A stretch of 64,000 bases of DNA, taken from the NCBI GenBank assembly GCA_947846985.1, contig CANTUZ010000003.1, positions 59,778,096 to 59,842,095 on the forward strand, given 5' to 3'. Numbering within the stretch: the stretch's first letter is position 1; every line of letters begins with the position of its first letter. The notes beneath the pieces are model-generated. The model worked only from the letters and a program-made list of their open reading frames with translations. It searched no databases and was not told the origin of the DNA. Both the position numbers and the translations under genes were made by a program. This DNA is from Fratercula arctica (taxonomy: Eukaryota; Chordata; Aves; Charadriiformes; Alcidae). Positions 1 to 12,674 of the stretch are shown one piece after another.

Positions 1-2786
1 GTGATGACAGGTTAGCAGGTACTACAGAAATATATACTATATCCAGACCACAGATAGTTTAGGTGTTACCAAAGTGGATATCTGCACAGCAGCATCCTGA
101 TTTATTTGGTGTATGTAATAAGTCAAAGTGGTTGTTTATGTGTGTGTTTCTAAGTAGAGCCACAGTTTTTGTCGTTTTTTCTTAGTCAGTTATTTGGACA
201 TCTGAAAGAATCACTGCGTTTAATAATCCATGAATACTACAAACCTCTTCATTTCCATTTTGATTGTTTTCCGCAAAATGGACTTGTATAAATTTTGGGC
301 AGTTAGAATGATTTCATTGCATGTATCGTCATGATTACACAATTTTTCTCTAATCTTTTAATTAACACAGATACAATTACTGATAGTGCATTTATTTTCA
401 TTTTGTTGCGAGTGATGCACATGATTTCCTGAGTGACCCAGACAGCTTAATGGAACAGCTAAATTTTGTAGTTTTAACCTAATAATGGGGTTGTTCTGCA
501 GCTATCTAGCTGGGTTTATTTTAAATAGATTTCAAGCAAATTTTACTTCCAGATAAGAATTTACTTCAAATAACAGCCACAAATAAATACATAGTCCAAC
601 ATTGCATTCCCAACAGATTTTCTGTTTGGCCAATATCTCATTAAGAATTTCCAGTTCTGCTTAAAAATTGCTACCTACCTCTGACAAGTGTCTGCCTCGT
701 ATGCTGGGAATATAATCCTTGGCCCCAGTACAAAAAGCAGCATCTGCTTGGCTTTTGACTAACACAAGCACAGCCAGAATGTTTGTTGATGTCAGGGAGG
801 GGACTTTAGAACTTTAAAAGGCACAATAATGTCAATCTTGCAGCCGTTTTCCATGTTAGCTTGCAATTCGCTGAGCTTCACAGGGATCTATGCACATCTA
901 TCTAAACCACAGGCAGAAAATGGAAGTGAAGATGACCTTTCATCCCACTAAATGGATCTTCAAAGAAGTTCTTGCAGATTGCAATGGTTACATAAAGTAT
1001 TGCTCCAATAAACCTAGGCCACAGCATGAAATTATAAAGACTATGCCACTAGGCATTGGTGAGGACACTTTTCATTAGCTTTCAGCTGACTCTGTAATTC
1101 TATGTACAGTGTTATAATAATTTCCTTATTTTTTTTCTTGAACAAAAGCATTGCTGATGTATTGAATGGCTAATTAATTATCTACATATGAGACCTAAAA
1201 CCACTTACGCTTCATCCTTTTTTTATACCAATTCAACTTTAAAGGTTAATTTTAAAAAGTAATAATATCATTATATTTCTTACTCTACCTATTTAGCCAT
1301 ATATATCATTATAAACTGAGAGTGACAGAGTAATAAAGCCACTTGTGGAAAGCAATGCCAGTATGGATCATTATCACAGATCATTTAGTTACTAAACTAC
1401 TGAACTCAACCAAAGTAGGTAATGAAATGTTCCAGTGAGCCGGTATATCCTTATTGTATGTATTGCCGTAGCCAAATCACTGAGGTCTTATGGTGTATTG
1501 GTGCACCTTGGCAATATGCCAAGGTCCCATCGTGCTGAGAAAGAGAGAAGTGGAGATGTAGGAATGGTCACTGCTCTACTCGAGCTTCCAGACTGAACTA
1601 CAGTTCAATCTAGATGTGCTGAATAGGAGAAAGGTAACAAATGCAAACATCTATCAGTATTATTTAAAAAAACCCATAAAGCTGTATTGTTATTCCCTTG
1701 AAACTTGAAAAAAGCACCACAGGCTGTATAATGTTCCATATGGAAGTTCATGGGAAGGATACCATTTTTTTTCCGGGTTTCCATAGTATCTTCAGCACAT
1801 CAGAACTCCAAAATGTAAATTTAGCTGTAAAGTCAGTTTCCATCATGGATCCGATAGTGCACTCTTTCTGTCTATCTTTCTCATTTAAAATGTAATTCAA
1901 TGAAATTATTTCAATATCAAAGGGAAGAAATTGAAAAAACCCTGAAATAATCTATTATACCTTCATAAAAGTATCGTATGATTTTGAATTAAATGGTTCA
2001 TATATGTATGAAAAGCAAAAAAACCTCTGAGGTAGAAGAACTGAGGTATATCATTTTAGCAGAAGAAAAGAGGACTTGTATGATGAAAAGTAGGATTAAA
2101 CAAGTATCTATTGCCATTTGGGCAGGTTAATAAAAATTAACAAGACCACTTTTTTTATACTTATTTTTTGTCCTTCTAGTGCCTAAAAGCCCCCCATATT
2201 TCCCTATTTTCTATTTCACATTTCCCCCTTCATCTTGGTTCTCAGGACAGACAAGAAACATACACATAAATCAAGATATTCAGCAATTAAAGAAAAATTA
2301 TGCCTTTTTGAAAATACATAGAACACAACAAGATTTTTCTGCTCTAGTTTTATACTATAACCCTTCAATGAGAGTTTTGCACTGCGGTGGTGAAAACAAA
2401 CACGGTTCACAAAATTCCAGTGGAAACATGCAACCCGCACGTGCAGTTTTACAAAATGTGCACACTGAAATATTATTAGTGCATGCTTATCATTGAATTG
2501 CCAGGATTATTGAAGGCAATGTTACTCTACTGCTCAATACGGTGAGATGCAGAGATCCCTACTCACTGAACCTGTGGAAAGGCAAGAAGGTCTATTTAAG
2601 GCAAGAAACCAACCCTGCAGGGTGATGGCAAATTTTAGTGTGAATGAACCCTAGCACCTCCTTCACTATCTGGCTTTAGGAGGGAGCAGTTCCACATCAT
2701 GACCTGCTTGCACACTTTTGAAGGAGAGCTCTCCCAGATGCTCAAGCAGCATGCAGAACAACCACCAGCAGGATAACAGGTAGTAT
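1..2786. other. Unique AT-rich non-coding DNA
   Basis: I see no repeat family, RNA gene or convincing exon here. Reading frames are short and not conserved-looking. Two small sites stand out: an overlapping pair of TAATTA homeodomain-type cores at 1171-1180, and a perfect nuclear factor I type palindrome at 1505-1525, listed separately. The stretch ends at the short duplication flanking the solo LTR. Confidence 0.7.
1505..1525. promoter_or_regulatory. Candidate NFI (CTF) binding palindrome
   Basis: Nine-base arms ACCTTGGCA and TGCCAAGGT are separated by ATA. They contain the full nuclear factor I consensus TTGGC, five bases, GCCAA at 1508-1522. That the motif matches is seen directly; that NFI dimers bind this spaced palindrome is established. 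Occupancy here is inference, since there is no promoter or gene nearby to give context. Confidence 0.35.
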
Positions 2787-3355
2787 TGTTATGGTTTAAG
2801 GAACTCACAGCGATTTATTATTGTTTAGACAATTATTTGATGACCCGATGACCCCTCTCCATCCGGTAAAGGGAATTGGTGAAAAACAAGGAAACACGAG
2901 GGTTGAAATATAAATAGATTTAATAGGATAAGACTAAATAATTAGCATTAATAATACTAAAGAACCAGTACTGATCCCGATACCAACATAAAATATAGAA
3001 GGAATATACTCAGTAGGAAGCTGTGCACTCCCAGCAGTGAACAGCAAATGTCGGATGCTGCAGGCACTACGGCTTTGGGAGGAAGGGAAGGGCTCAGGGG
3101 TCCGGCACCAGGGCAAGAAGTTCTCTGGACTGCCGCCATCAAGGGAGAGAGAGAGCACTTCATAGCAAACTTTCTAATTTATATTGAGTGTGATGATGGT
3201 TTGAAATAATCCTGTTGACCAGTGTGGGTCAAGTGCCTGGGTCTCGCTCCTCCTCATCCCTATACCTGGCGAGCTTGAAAACACTGATATCCTAAAAGTG
3301 TAGTTTTCCCAAGCATTAGAAGAGAAATTAGTCCTGTGTCGCTCAAACGGGGACA
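2787..3355 (-). mobile_element. Solo LTR of an endogenous retrovirus, minus strand
   Basis: On the minus strand this 569-bp block begins TGTCCCCG and ends CCATAACA, giving the TG/CA ends and short TGT/ACA inverted termini of a retroviral LTR. The four bases outside each end are identical (GTAT at 2783-2786 and 3356-3359), as expected of an integration-site duplication. In sense order it shows an AT-rich TATA-like segment near 3185-3175, a C-rich middle, an ATTAAA-type polyadenylation signal near 2925, and an AATAAA near the 3' end (about 2820). No polypurine tract lies just upstream of the sense start, so this looks like a recombined solo LTR rather than the 3' LTR of a longer provirus. I recognise the style as avian ERV but cannot name the subfamily. 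Open frames inside or overlapping it are short and not viral genes. Confidence 0.75.
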
Positions 3356-6300
3356 GTATTAAAAACACTAGAACTGACTAAAATGAGCAACCAGTGCTGG
3401 AGCTGATAACTGTGGGTTGCTAGCATAATAATGGTCAGGCTAAAGAAGACAACAGATAAGAAAAGGAGAAATGCGTTTGTAAGTTGTAGCAAGCTGCTCA
3501 CCAGCTTTGAACACAGAGTCATGAAACATAACCAGATTGTCCCGGGAGGGACAAGTGTTTCAGTGCAGGCGTTTTCAAGGAGTGGTTTTCCTTTCAATAG
3601 TAAACTAAATGGAGTAGTAGAAGGAGGCATCAGCACCAGACCAGGCATTAAAAACTTCACTATACAATATTGAGGGAAAGGCTGCATTGTATGCCTTGCG
3701 CACTGGACAGGAACTAAGATGAGATCTACCACAAAGGAAGGGTAAAATTCCACACTGAAAGGCAAAAAGAAACAATTTTGTGCAGAATGACCTTAAGATC
3801 TTAAGATGCTCATCATTTATTGCGGAAGGGACAATAGATTATCTGAATTGCTGTTTTTTTGAACGAGGCTGACCTGTTAAAAAAGTTACCCCCATGCTGA
3901 GTTCATCCCACTATATTTATTTAGAACTTTTCTTCTTAAAGGACAGACAGTCTTGTCTAAGGATAACAAGAGACAGAAGAGGCAGTATTACCCTTGGTAA
4001 TTGATTTTCATGGTTTAATCACTGTCACAGGAAATAATGCTTATTTTTTAGTTTGAATTTGTTTTTTCAATCATTGGTTTTATTATGCCTTTCTTCACTA
4101 GATTATAGAGCTGTTTAGTTACTGGTAGTTTCCCCCTGTAAAGAAATATATACCTTGTAAACAAATATCATCATCTTCCTTTTTAATTTTAAAGACATCA
4201 GTACTTTCTCCAATCCTTCATTAATTTTTCTAGTCTGTTCTCAGCATTATCTCATTTCTACCACCCTTCTAAGCTTATGATAACCACAAGGAGATATATT
4301 ACTTTACTGTCATCTCATTAAAGTTCTGATTTTGCAGAAGTAATGCTACATGCTAACAGTATGCTGCTTTCTAGGACACAGAATACTGTTCCCGTTATAA
4401 ATCTGTTACTTTGCATTTGTTATACTGAAACGTTGTGCTTAAGCAAGTTTTGTTTGCCAGGCAATTCATAGCAATCTCTGATTGCTCTCTCCTTGTCAGT
4501 ATTTACCACTTTGTCAGCTCTGCGTCTTCTGCAAATATTGTTGAATTGCCTTTATGTGGTTCTCATCACTGAGGTACTGAGAGCTTTCAGTCTATTATCA
4601 AACTCTGTAAATGCTAGAAATACATCTATTTTATGATGATTTCCCCTTGAGAATGGCATTTTGTCATCCATTAAATGTATAAATTTTAATCCATTAAGTT
4701 TATGCTTCAGATTGCTGTGTCTACTCCTCATTTTTTAATCAGACTCTTGCACAGCACTCAGATGAATGTCTTGCTTCGGCCTATATTGTAACTCTATTAT
4801 GCCTTTATCCACTGTAAGTGAAATGTCCTCCAAAGATATCACATTTGTTTGACAAAATCTTGTTTACATAAGATTGTGCTGACTCATGTTCATTATATAC
4901 TTTCTCTCTGATTCTTTATGAGATAATTTTAATTCTTGATACTTTTACAGGCTCAATGGCCAGACCAACAGGCTTACAGACTGACTGCACGATGCTTGAA
5001 TAGAGCTAATAAATATTGCCTATTCCAGCTTCAGCTGCTGCAAGGGCTGGATCTGGGTTTTCTCAGTAGAGAATCCCATACCAGCAGTCGTCACCCCCAA
5101 GACCAAGCCCCCTTTAGACAGCAGCAGCACATTGTGTCGCTCTTGCAGTTTGGCATGTAGTTACCTGGGGAGTGTTGGCTGCTTGGGAACCTGATGGTGC
5201 TTGACAGCCTGCGTTCTCTTTCCTTTCCTGAGAGAAAGCACTGGCCCAGGTGGAAGTAATTCATGGGTCAATCTGGATCAGAACTGCTGAATAAACTGAT
5301 AATTCTGGCTAGAAACTTGCCCAATATTCCAGACTTAACTAAAAATAAGCATCAGCAAACTTGCTGTCTCCTCAGCCAATGCTTTTGCTACTCTGGGTAA
5401 CGTGTCTGGGCGCCCTTAGCTTAGCTTATTTCTCCACCATCCACATAGGGGATTAAAGCTTTCCTTAATTATTAATATAATGAAAAGTACTTCAATATTC
5501 AGTGTAATACAAAATCTCCTTGCTTCTTTCCAAGTACAAATCAGAAATATTTTTTAAACACCCCACACCTTTCTATTTAATGTTGTTATGCCTACTGATT
5601 CCTTATTCAGATACTCTGGCTTTTTTTTCTCCTTTCAAGCAATAAATCTGCAGTGTACTATAGATATCTACAAATTAAGTGTTTGCCTATGTATACATGG
5701 TATTAGTCTGAAACAGTGCTGCTTGTGTTTGCCTATTGTTATATTTTTCTTATTTTAATTGCTACTTCCAAATCTGTAATAAAAATATAACTGGTAATAA
5801 CTATCATTTTAATTCTTCCTGGATGTGGAGTGAACACTTTTATCCTGACACATTAGGAATATTCATTTTTCCTCAAAGCACAACAAGCCTGATTTTCATT
5901 TGGCTCACATTGCAAGAAAAGGAAGAATCAGGTATGTTACCCCTGCTCTGTCTTTCCTTCACAGCATGTATTCAGACACGGTAAACTACATTCCCTGGAA
6001 GTTTTACACCATCCTCTTTCAGGTGGGAGGGCAAAAGATGCATTCATGGATACTTTCTGGATGTTGTTAATAAGGTGGATCTGAAAACATGCACAGAGAT
6101 CAGTGCCGGTGCCAGACCTGTGTCTCTTCTGTGCAAACCTTCTTGTGGCAAGTACTCTGGCATGTCATCCCATGTCTGCTGTTGGATCCAGAATGGACCC
6201 CGAGCACACTGTGCAAGAACAGTGTTTATTTGTGCAGCTGTATCTCTGTAGCTAGAAAGACGCTGTTTCTGCACTAAGTGTTACTCTTGACTCAGAGTAA

Positions 6301-6559
6301 AGGACATGATATTATCTCTATTTGCATTCTTCTACATACAAATGTCTGTAACAAATGAGGAAAGTGTCCTTGGCAAGGAGGAGAGCATGGAGCTTAATGC
6401 CTCTCAGGTTGGCTGTTAGGTCAAAGGAGTTTGACCACAGAGAATTTAATTCTGCTAGTTTGTGCAGCACTGAGGCCACTGCTACTGTAGAAGGATATTA
6501 CATTTTATTTCTTCATTTTAGATGTATTACTGTTGGAGAAGATGACCAAAAGCTTTAGA
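3356..6559. other. Unique non-coding DNA between the two LTR elements
   Basis: Mostly AT-rich sequence with no recognised repeat or RNA gene. A somewhat GC-richer patch at about 4950-5250 and another at about 6060-6250 carry short open frames, but none has recognisable domains or a convincing pair of splice sites. A hydrophobic minus-strand frame at 3343-3765 begins with a non-ATG codon and runs into the LTR, so I regard it as chance. Confidence 0.6.
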
Positions 6560-7186
6560 AGTAATGAAACAGTGAGACTGTGACCCCGTGGGAAGCCTGC
6601 ACTGGAGCAGGCTCCTGGCAGGACACGTGGAGAGAGGAGCCCATGCGGGAGCAGGCTTGCTGGCAGGACTTGTGACCCCATGGGGGACCCACGCTGAAGC
6701 AGTTCATGATGAACTGCAGCCTGTGGGAAGGACTCACATTGGAGAACTTCGTGGAGGACTGTCTCTGCTGGGAGGGCCCCCACGCTGGAGCAAGGGAAGA
6801 GTGTGAGGAGTCTTCCCCCTGAGGAGGAAGGAGCAGCAGAGACAACGTGTGATGAACTGACTGCAACCCCCATTCCCCGTCCCCCTGCACCGCTCTGGGG
6901 GAGGAGGTAGAGAAGGGGAAGAAGGGAGGGGTGAGGGGAAGGTGCTCTTAAGATTTGGTTTTATTTGTCATTATCCTGCTCTGTTTTTGCTTGGTAATAA
7001 ATTATACTAATTTCCCCAAGTCGAGTCTGTTTTCCCATGATGGTAATTGCTGAGTGATCTCTCCCTCTCCTTATCTTGACCCATGAGACTTTCATTATAT
7101 TTTCTCTCCCCTGTCCAATTGAGGAGGGGAAGTGATAGACTGGCTTTGCTGGGCACCTGGCGTACAGCCAGTGTCAACCCACCACA
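6560..7186 (+). mobile_element. LTR-type fragment of an avian endogenous retrovirus
   Basis: This GC-rich block differs sharply from its AT-rich flanks. Its 3' half reads like the R-U5 part of a common avian ERV LTR: T-rich tract, AATAAA at 6996-7001, then a conserved segment ending in CAACCCACCACA at 7186. The 5' half is built from degenerate short repeats; for example GGAGCAGGCTCCTGGCAGGAC at 6604-6624 recurs as a near-copy at 6648-6669, and GTGACCCCGTGGG at 6580 recurs near 6672. The placement in the ERVL-like (class III) group is from recall of avian repeats and is less certain than the LTR call itself. I could not find a clean TG start or a matching flanking duplication, so the 5' end is probably truncated or eroded. 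No gag, pol or env sequence is attached. Confidence 0.7.
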
Positions 7187-10100
7187 CCAGCACATCCTTC
7201 TGTGTTCTGATCTCTTCAGGAAACTTGTTACACAGCCGTAGCTGCTTTATTTTCAACATTTTCTGTTCCCTGGGCTTTGTAAGCTGCACTGCCAAAAGCA
7301 TTAAAATCTAATCTGAAATAAAATGCAATGAGTGAGTGTAAAAGAACAAAAAATGGGAAAAGGAACTTAACACAAATGGCTTTCTTGAGCTCTGATTAAA
7401 CTGAGGTATTTCAGTCAGTCTCTCTGAAAGCCTGTTCTTCATCATATTTAGAACTATGCAGAGGAGAACAGAAATAATTTAAAAGTACTTAATGTTTTAT
7501 GCAGAATTTTTCGTATCTGGAAAGGAAAGGAAAAATGTATTATCTAAAAATAGCTAAAAAGGCTGTTTATATTGCATTGCTTATATTACACTGGTAATAT
7601 ACTTCTGTTACTCTACACTTGGAGCATTTCTATATAATTTCAAAATCAACACAGATGTTGAGATGAAATAGCTGGAGATAAATATTCTTCAAAGTTTTTG
7701 ATGTTAATGTACATACCAATACAGGAGTTCTGAAGAAGTTCAGTGTAAAGCTAATCTTTTTTTCTTGTTTGTAAGAGCCTGAATACCTGAAAGCGAGCCA
7801 AGGTATTCCCAAAGCTTATTTTGAAGAAGTTTGTGAGTGGACATTGCATATTGTATTCTGCTTCTCAATAACCTTCTGAAGCATTAGGGGACTGTAGAGT
7901 TTGATAAGGGCATCAATAAAAATACCTTAGTCTGTCCCTTGGATGACTTTTTTTGGGAGGGTTGAATGTATTTCTCAGTTTTACATAATAAATGGACATT
8001 GGAGTATTGGTGCTCCAGAACAAAGAGAAATTGTTATGGATGTCAGGTATGTTGAAATGCTTTTACTTTGGTTTAACTGAGACTGATGGTAATTTGTTTC
8101 TCTTGAAGTAAACTTCATAGTACTATGCAATCAGTAATAATACCCATCTGGTGTTTTATCCTGCGTAAAGATACCACTGATCCAAGTTACCCCCAGCTAA
8201 TGTTAATCCGTTTTTCACCTGTGAACTGCTGGTGTTTCTGTTCTAAGACCGCAAGTGTTATGACCTAAAAATCAAGAGCTGCCTTGTTTCCATGTTGCAT
8301 GTAGTAGTAGAATACTGATTATTAACTGAAGCCCGGGAAATCTCACAAGGACTTGCCTACATTAAGGAGTACCATGAAAAAAACCCCTTTCCTTAATACC
8401 AGACCAGAAACAAACAAAACGAGAGTGCAAGTGCTAAAAATTGTTATCACTTTAAAGCTGTGGAAACAAGGAAAAGAAGTTAAAGAATGTGGCGCCCAGA
8501 TCCTACTGAAATTCAACGAGAATTGAACTTCTCAGATGCAGCTAGAAATCTTAAATTTGGGGCCAGATTTTGAAAAGATTTTACTTACTGAATGCAGATG
8601 TGCTTGTAGTAATGTGCTCAGAAGCATGCTGGCTGCCTATCACAGTGACATGCCCACAGCAGTGAAAACCTTGATATCCAAATATTAAATATTTTGAATT
8701 AGTCACATGCTCCTATAGCTGGAGCCAAGCAATACCAAAAGTAGGTTAAATGTTTGAAACATTTTTCTTAGATATTGTTCACTGTCGATGAAATTTTCTG
8801 GCCATTTAAGAGTAGTTTGCGGTTATATTTATTCTTAGTCAGGAGATAAAATACCTGATTGTGGTCCTGAGACTACTACAGTAATCATGGACAATCTTAC
8901 TTATCCCAATTCTCCTGAAGCACATTTCACAGGAATTAAAGTGAAAATCTTCCTTCACAACAGTTACAGAGATTTAATTAAATCTTTCTTTATCAATTGT
9001 AATGATAAAAATATATTTCTAATCCTTTACTGATTAAGTAAAAGACTGTCTTTTAAAGCTTTTAAGCTGCTTATTTTTGAAATCTTCACACAAGTGATTT
9101 CAGAGAACATTGATAACAGAAATGTTTTTCAATTAAAACAGTTCCTATAGAGGCCAAAATAAAAGACTCCATTATTTTTATAATCCAGTAATGTTAGCTA
9201 CTTTTGAAAGCAATCTTTTTCTAAGTAGAGCTTGAAATAAAACAGTAGGTACAGTTATAGGTTGTATGTATACAAACAGTATACAGCAGTAGAGGTTGAA
9301 TGAAGAACTTAACAGAAAAAGAAACTGTAATCCTGCCACAAGAATTTTGTGTAGTAAAAAGAAGATTAATTTACCAACTTCTATTCCCAGCTGAGAGGAA
9401 AGCAGGGAGATAGCAAATTAAAAATCCTATCAGTTATGAGTCCACAGGCAGAGTGACATACCTGAAGTCCCCATGGTTATTTTTTTCCCCTTGATGGAAT
9501 TCTAAGTTCTAAATATCTCCTAAAATATAAGGATTAACTTCAGGCTAAAAGGGTTGCATTAATAACAAATTAAGTTCTGTCATAGTCCGTAAGATTATTA
9601 TTTCCTCTATGCTTTTTGTTTCTCTCATAAATTCAGCTGGTCACCTCGTTTTACCTATGGGAAGACACCGTCCTTCTACAGAGACCTTGCAAAGCCCACC
9701 ACTGTGCAGAGCAGCCACTCAGCTCCTCATGTAAAACTGATGCAGGGACACTATTACCCTGTGTCGTTGCAGTCAGAAAAGGACCTCAAGCTAGGGAAGG
9801 AAAATAACTTTCTAAGTTTGGAAATGCCTTACCCTTGCTATACTGAGCAAGACCCTTCCAACGTGCCAGTGAGGACAGGAAGGTGCTCTTGCTGACTGCT
9901 GGGCAGAGGCTACAGCAACAATCAAGGGGCGGGCAGGGAGGGACACACAGAGGGAAAATGGGGACCGGGGAGCTTGGGAGACCTGCTTGGGAGAGCAGGC
10001 TCATAACTGGCCCCTCTCAGGCCCAAGCTACCCTCAGTACCAACCAACCTGGTGTCAGGACTCTGCTGAAAAGGGAGGAAAGAACTTGAGAAAATGGGTG

Positions 10101-11860
10101 TTGTCTGCTGACTGCAACAGAAGGGAGAAAAAGAGATGTCAAAATTAAAAAAAACGTAGTAATCCCAGCATGAAGACTCCCAGTTAAAGCAGTTTCCATA
10201 ATCTATTTCCCAGACCCAAAGCTTTTCCAGCAATAATTTTACAATCTCTCTGACTCATAAATTCATTGAGTTCTTTTCTATATTAGTCAAAAATTTCCTC
10301 ACTTGGCTCCCAATAGACAGTGATCATGGTAAAAAAAATGACTTAATAACACTCCTGCCTCTCCCCAGAGACTGTCAAATGGCTCCTTACCACATGATCC
10401 CACTGCGGTGGCAGCTGCCTCATTAAAATTCTGTGCAGCTCTTTGAAAATGGAGCGTGTTTATCTTAAGATGATGTGTGATCTATTTCAATGCATTGTCT
10501 TACTCTGTTCTTTACTAAATGTTGCATCTGTTTGAAAACTACAGTGCTATATATAATTGCTAACAGTCTCATGATGCCTAATGAGCATATTCAGTTGCTC
10601 CTGATCTATACATTTTTCTTGGAAACTACTAGGAGTGTATTTCATTGTTGTAGCTACACCTAGCAATTGTGCTCTGATATATAACTTCTCGTTTAGAGAA
10701 AATGGTGTGGAGGTTGCCTTGTCATCCGACACGGCAGTTTTGCGGAAAGTATCCTGAGCAATTAATCAGACATTGCGCAGGCAGGAAAATGTTATGCTGC
10801 ACCTATCACAGGAGCTTCGTGCTGCAAAGAAAATGAGACAAGCATGGCAAACAGATCCATGCTCCTCTCTGCTAGTATTAATGGAAACCATCTGAAAAAC
10901 ATACACTGTGGCTTTCCCATAAGTATGAGCAGAGATCTGGAGGGAATTGTGCCTCTGTTTGACATATAATTACTTCCAATGCCAGGACTCTTGATTGTTA
11001 TCTCAGCCCTCGGTTCTTAATCTGTCCTATCATGAATGAAGCATTGGGGGGTGGAACTTCAGCAATGTGTTTTTTTGAGTCTTATTGCCACAGAATAAGA
11101 TCACAAGCATCTTTCAAGTGTCATTCTAGAAATCTAAGACAAGGCTCTTAAATCATCAGTTCCCCTTAAAATGTAGCATCCCCAAAACTTCAGCGCTTCA
11201 TGGAGCTTTTTCTTGCAAAATACATATTTGAACAAAGCATACTTCACTGCTTCTCTACATAGCATGTAGCATATGATTAAATTACCTTTAGGATATCCAT
11301 TTCATTGTACAGATAGATCTTATCTATTTTTTTTTACTGTTCCTTTTCCTCACCCATTGTGCCATTAATTATGACCATAAAGTACTCAATTAGTTGAGAT
11401 TAAAGGTTTGGTTACAGACATGACCCCTGACAGTATGATTTCACTCAGCTTTAAGTTTGTCTTTCTGCAATCTTTTTTAAAGCTAAAGCCTTTGCTGGAT
11501 TTGAAGTAATAACATAATTGTAACTAAATCCAAAAGCATTTCAGAGAAGAGGTAAAAATAAAGGTCCTGAATCTGTCAGGTTGAGAATGGAGTAAATGCT
11601 TTACAGATATTGACTATGAGATTAAAAAAAAAAATAAATCAGGAAAATGTTAATTGAAAAAAAGAAGACATAGCATCTGTTTGGGAAAGATCTAAATCAA
11701 CAGCAGCTGATCTCTTCCAGTAGATAACCAGCCGGTAGTTTCTTTCAGTATTGCAGCTTGCCAGGAATAAACACATAATATTGAACAATTCAGAGGTCTA
11801 TTTAGACTGTAGTCTCTTTGACACAGAGACTTTGTTCTGTGCTTGTACAGTGCTTGGTCT

Positions 11861-11900
11861 ACTCTATTACTCTCTTTTACTCTATTACACTCTATTACAG
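11861..11900. repeat. Short tandem repeat of an ACTCTATT-type unit
   Basis: The unit ACTCTATT/ACTCTCTT is repeated imperfectly about four to five times, forming a pyrimidine-rich tract. It looks like a young or decaying minisatellite. Confidence 0.7.
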
Positions 11901-12077
11901 AGCAATAACTACTGTCTCTTCCCCAGTTACGGGACACTTTTAGCACTGTAAACTTGTTGGTTCCTGTAGCAGAAATCAGTAATAAAGAAAAAGTCCTACA
12001 CCATTATTTTTCTTCCAGATGCCCACTGCTAGAATACAATTAACATGTAATCATTACTTGAATTAAAACCTTGACTA

Positions 12078-12205
12078 AACATATAAACATAACATAAAAA
12101 TATACAAACATATAATTTTTATATGATTTATATATATATCTCATATATATGATTTATGTAAATATATTACAAATATAACTTTACCTTAATATATATAAAC
12201 CTGAT
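12078..12205. repeat. AT/TA low-complexity tract
   Basis: The tract is almost entirely A and T with TA dinucleotide runs. An 11-base word, ATATGATTTAT, occurs at both 12121 and 12147. Such DNA is easily melted and prone to slippage; no function is implied. Confidence 0.8.
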
Positions 12206-12438
12206 TTAGAAAGTCAATAATTTGATTGTACAGTGTGACTTACTGCCATTTTTAAGGTAGTTTTTATATGAATATGTGGCTTAATACAGAGAGTATTGTG
12301 CAGGAGTGAATGGCTGAGGGAGACTGAAAGTCTGAGATGCTATTTATGTGTATTAATGATAGTTCAGTGCTATTTCTCATGCAATTGTCTGGCCAGGGCT
12401 ATTACTTTCAGAAATTAAAACCCGATCAAATAAAGTGC

Positions 12439-12494
12439 TTTTTTTTAGGCTTTTTTTGTTTGGTTGGGTTTTTTTTTGTTTGTTTGGTTTTTGT
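12439..12494. repeat. T-rich TTTG/TTGG low-complexity tract
   Basis: Runs of seven to nine T are broken by GTTTGG blocks. It reads as a decayed simple repeat. Confidence 0.75.
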
Positions 12495-12602
12495 GTCTGG
12501 CAGTAAAGCTGGATTTGGTTTGTACTGACGTGCTGCTCACAGTTTTAGTAATTTTAAAATGCAATTCGTGTTACACTTAACAGGCCCATTATGGGAAGCC
12601 TT

Positions 12603-12674
12603 GATAGTTTGACATTTAGTTCTATTAATGTTCAAGGAGGATAGTTTGACATTTAGCTCTGTTGTTCAAGGAGG
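12603..12674. repeat. Imperfect two-copy tandem duplication
   Basis: The segment starting GATAGTTTGACATTTAG at 12603 and ending GTTCAAGGAG at 12639 is followed directly by a second copy from 12640 to 12674. The second copy differs by a few substitutions and a short deletion. It is a local duplication of about 37 bp. Confidence 0.8.

Noticed and set aside
3343..3765. Hydrophobic 140-codon minus-strand frame ending at the solo LTR
   Set aside because: It starts at a TTG, not ATG, overlaps the LTR boundary and has no recognisable retroviral motif. With no polypurine tract beside the LTR, the flank is not expected to be viral.
6505..6890. Two overlapping minus-strand frames of over 110 codons
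   Set aside because: They are antisense to the GC-rich ERV LTR; low stop density there is due to base composition.
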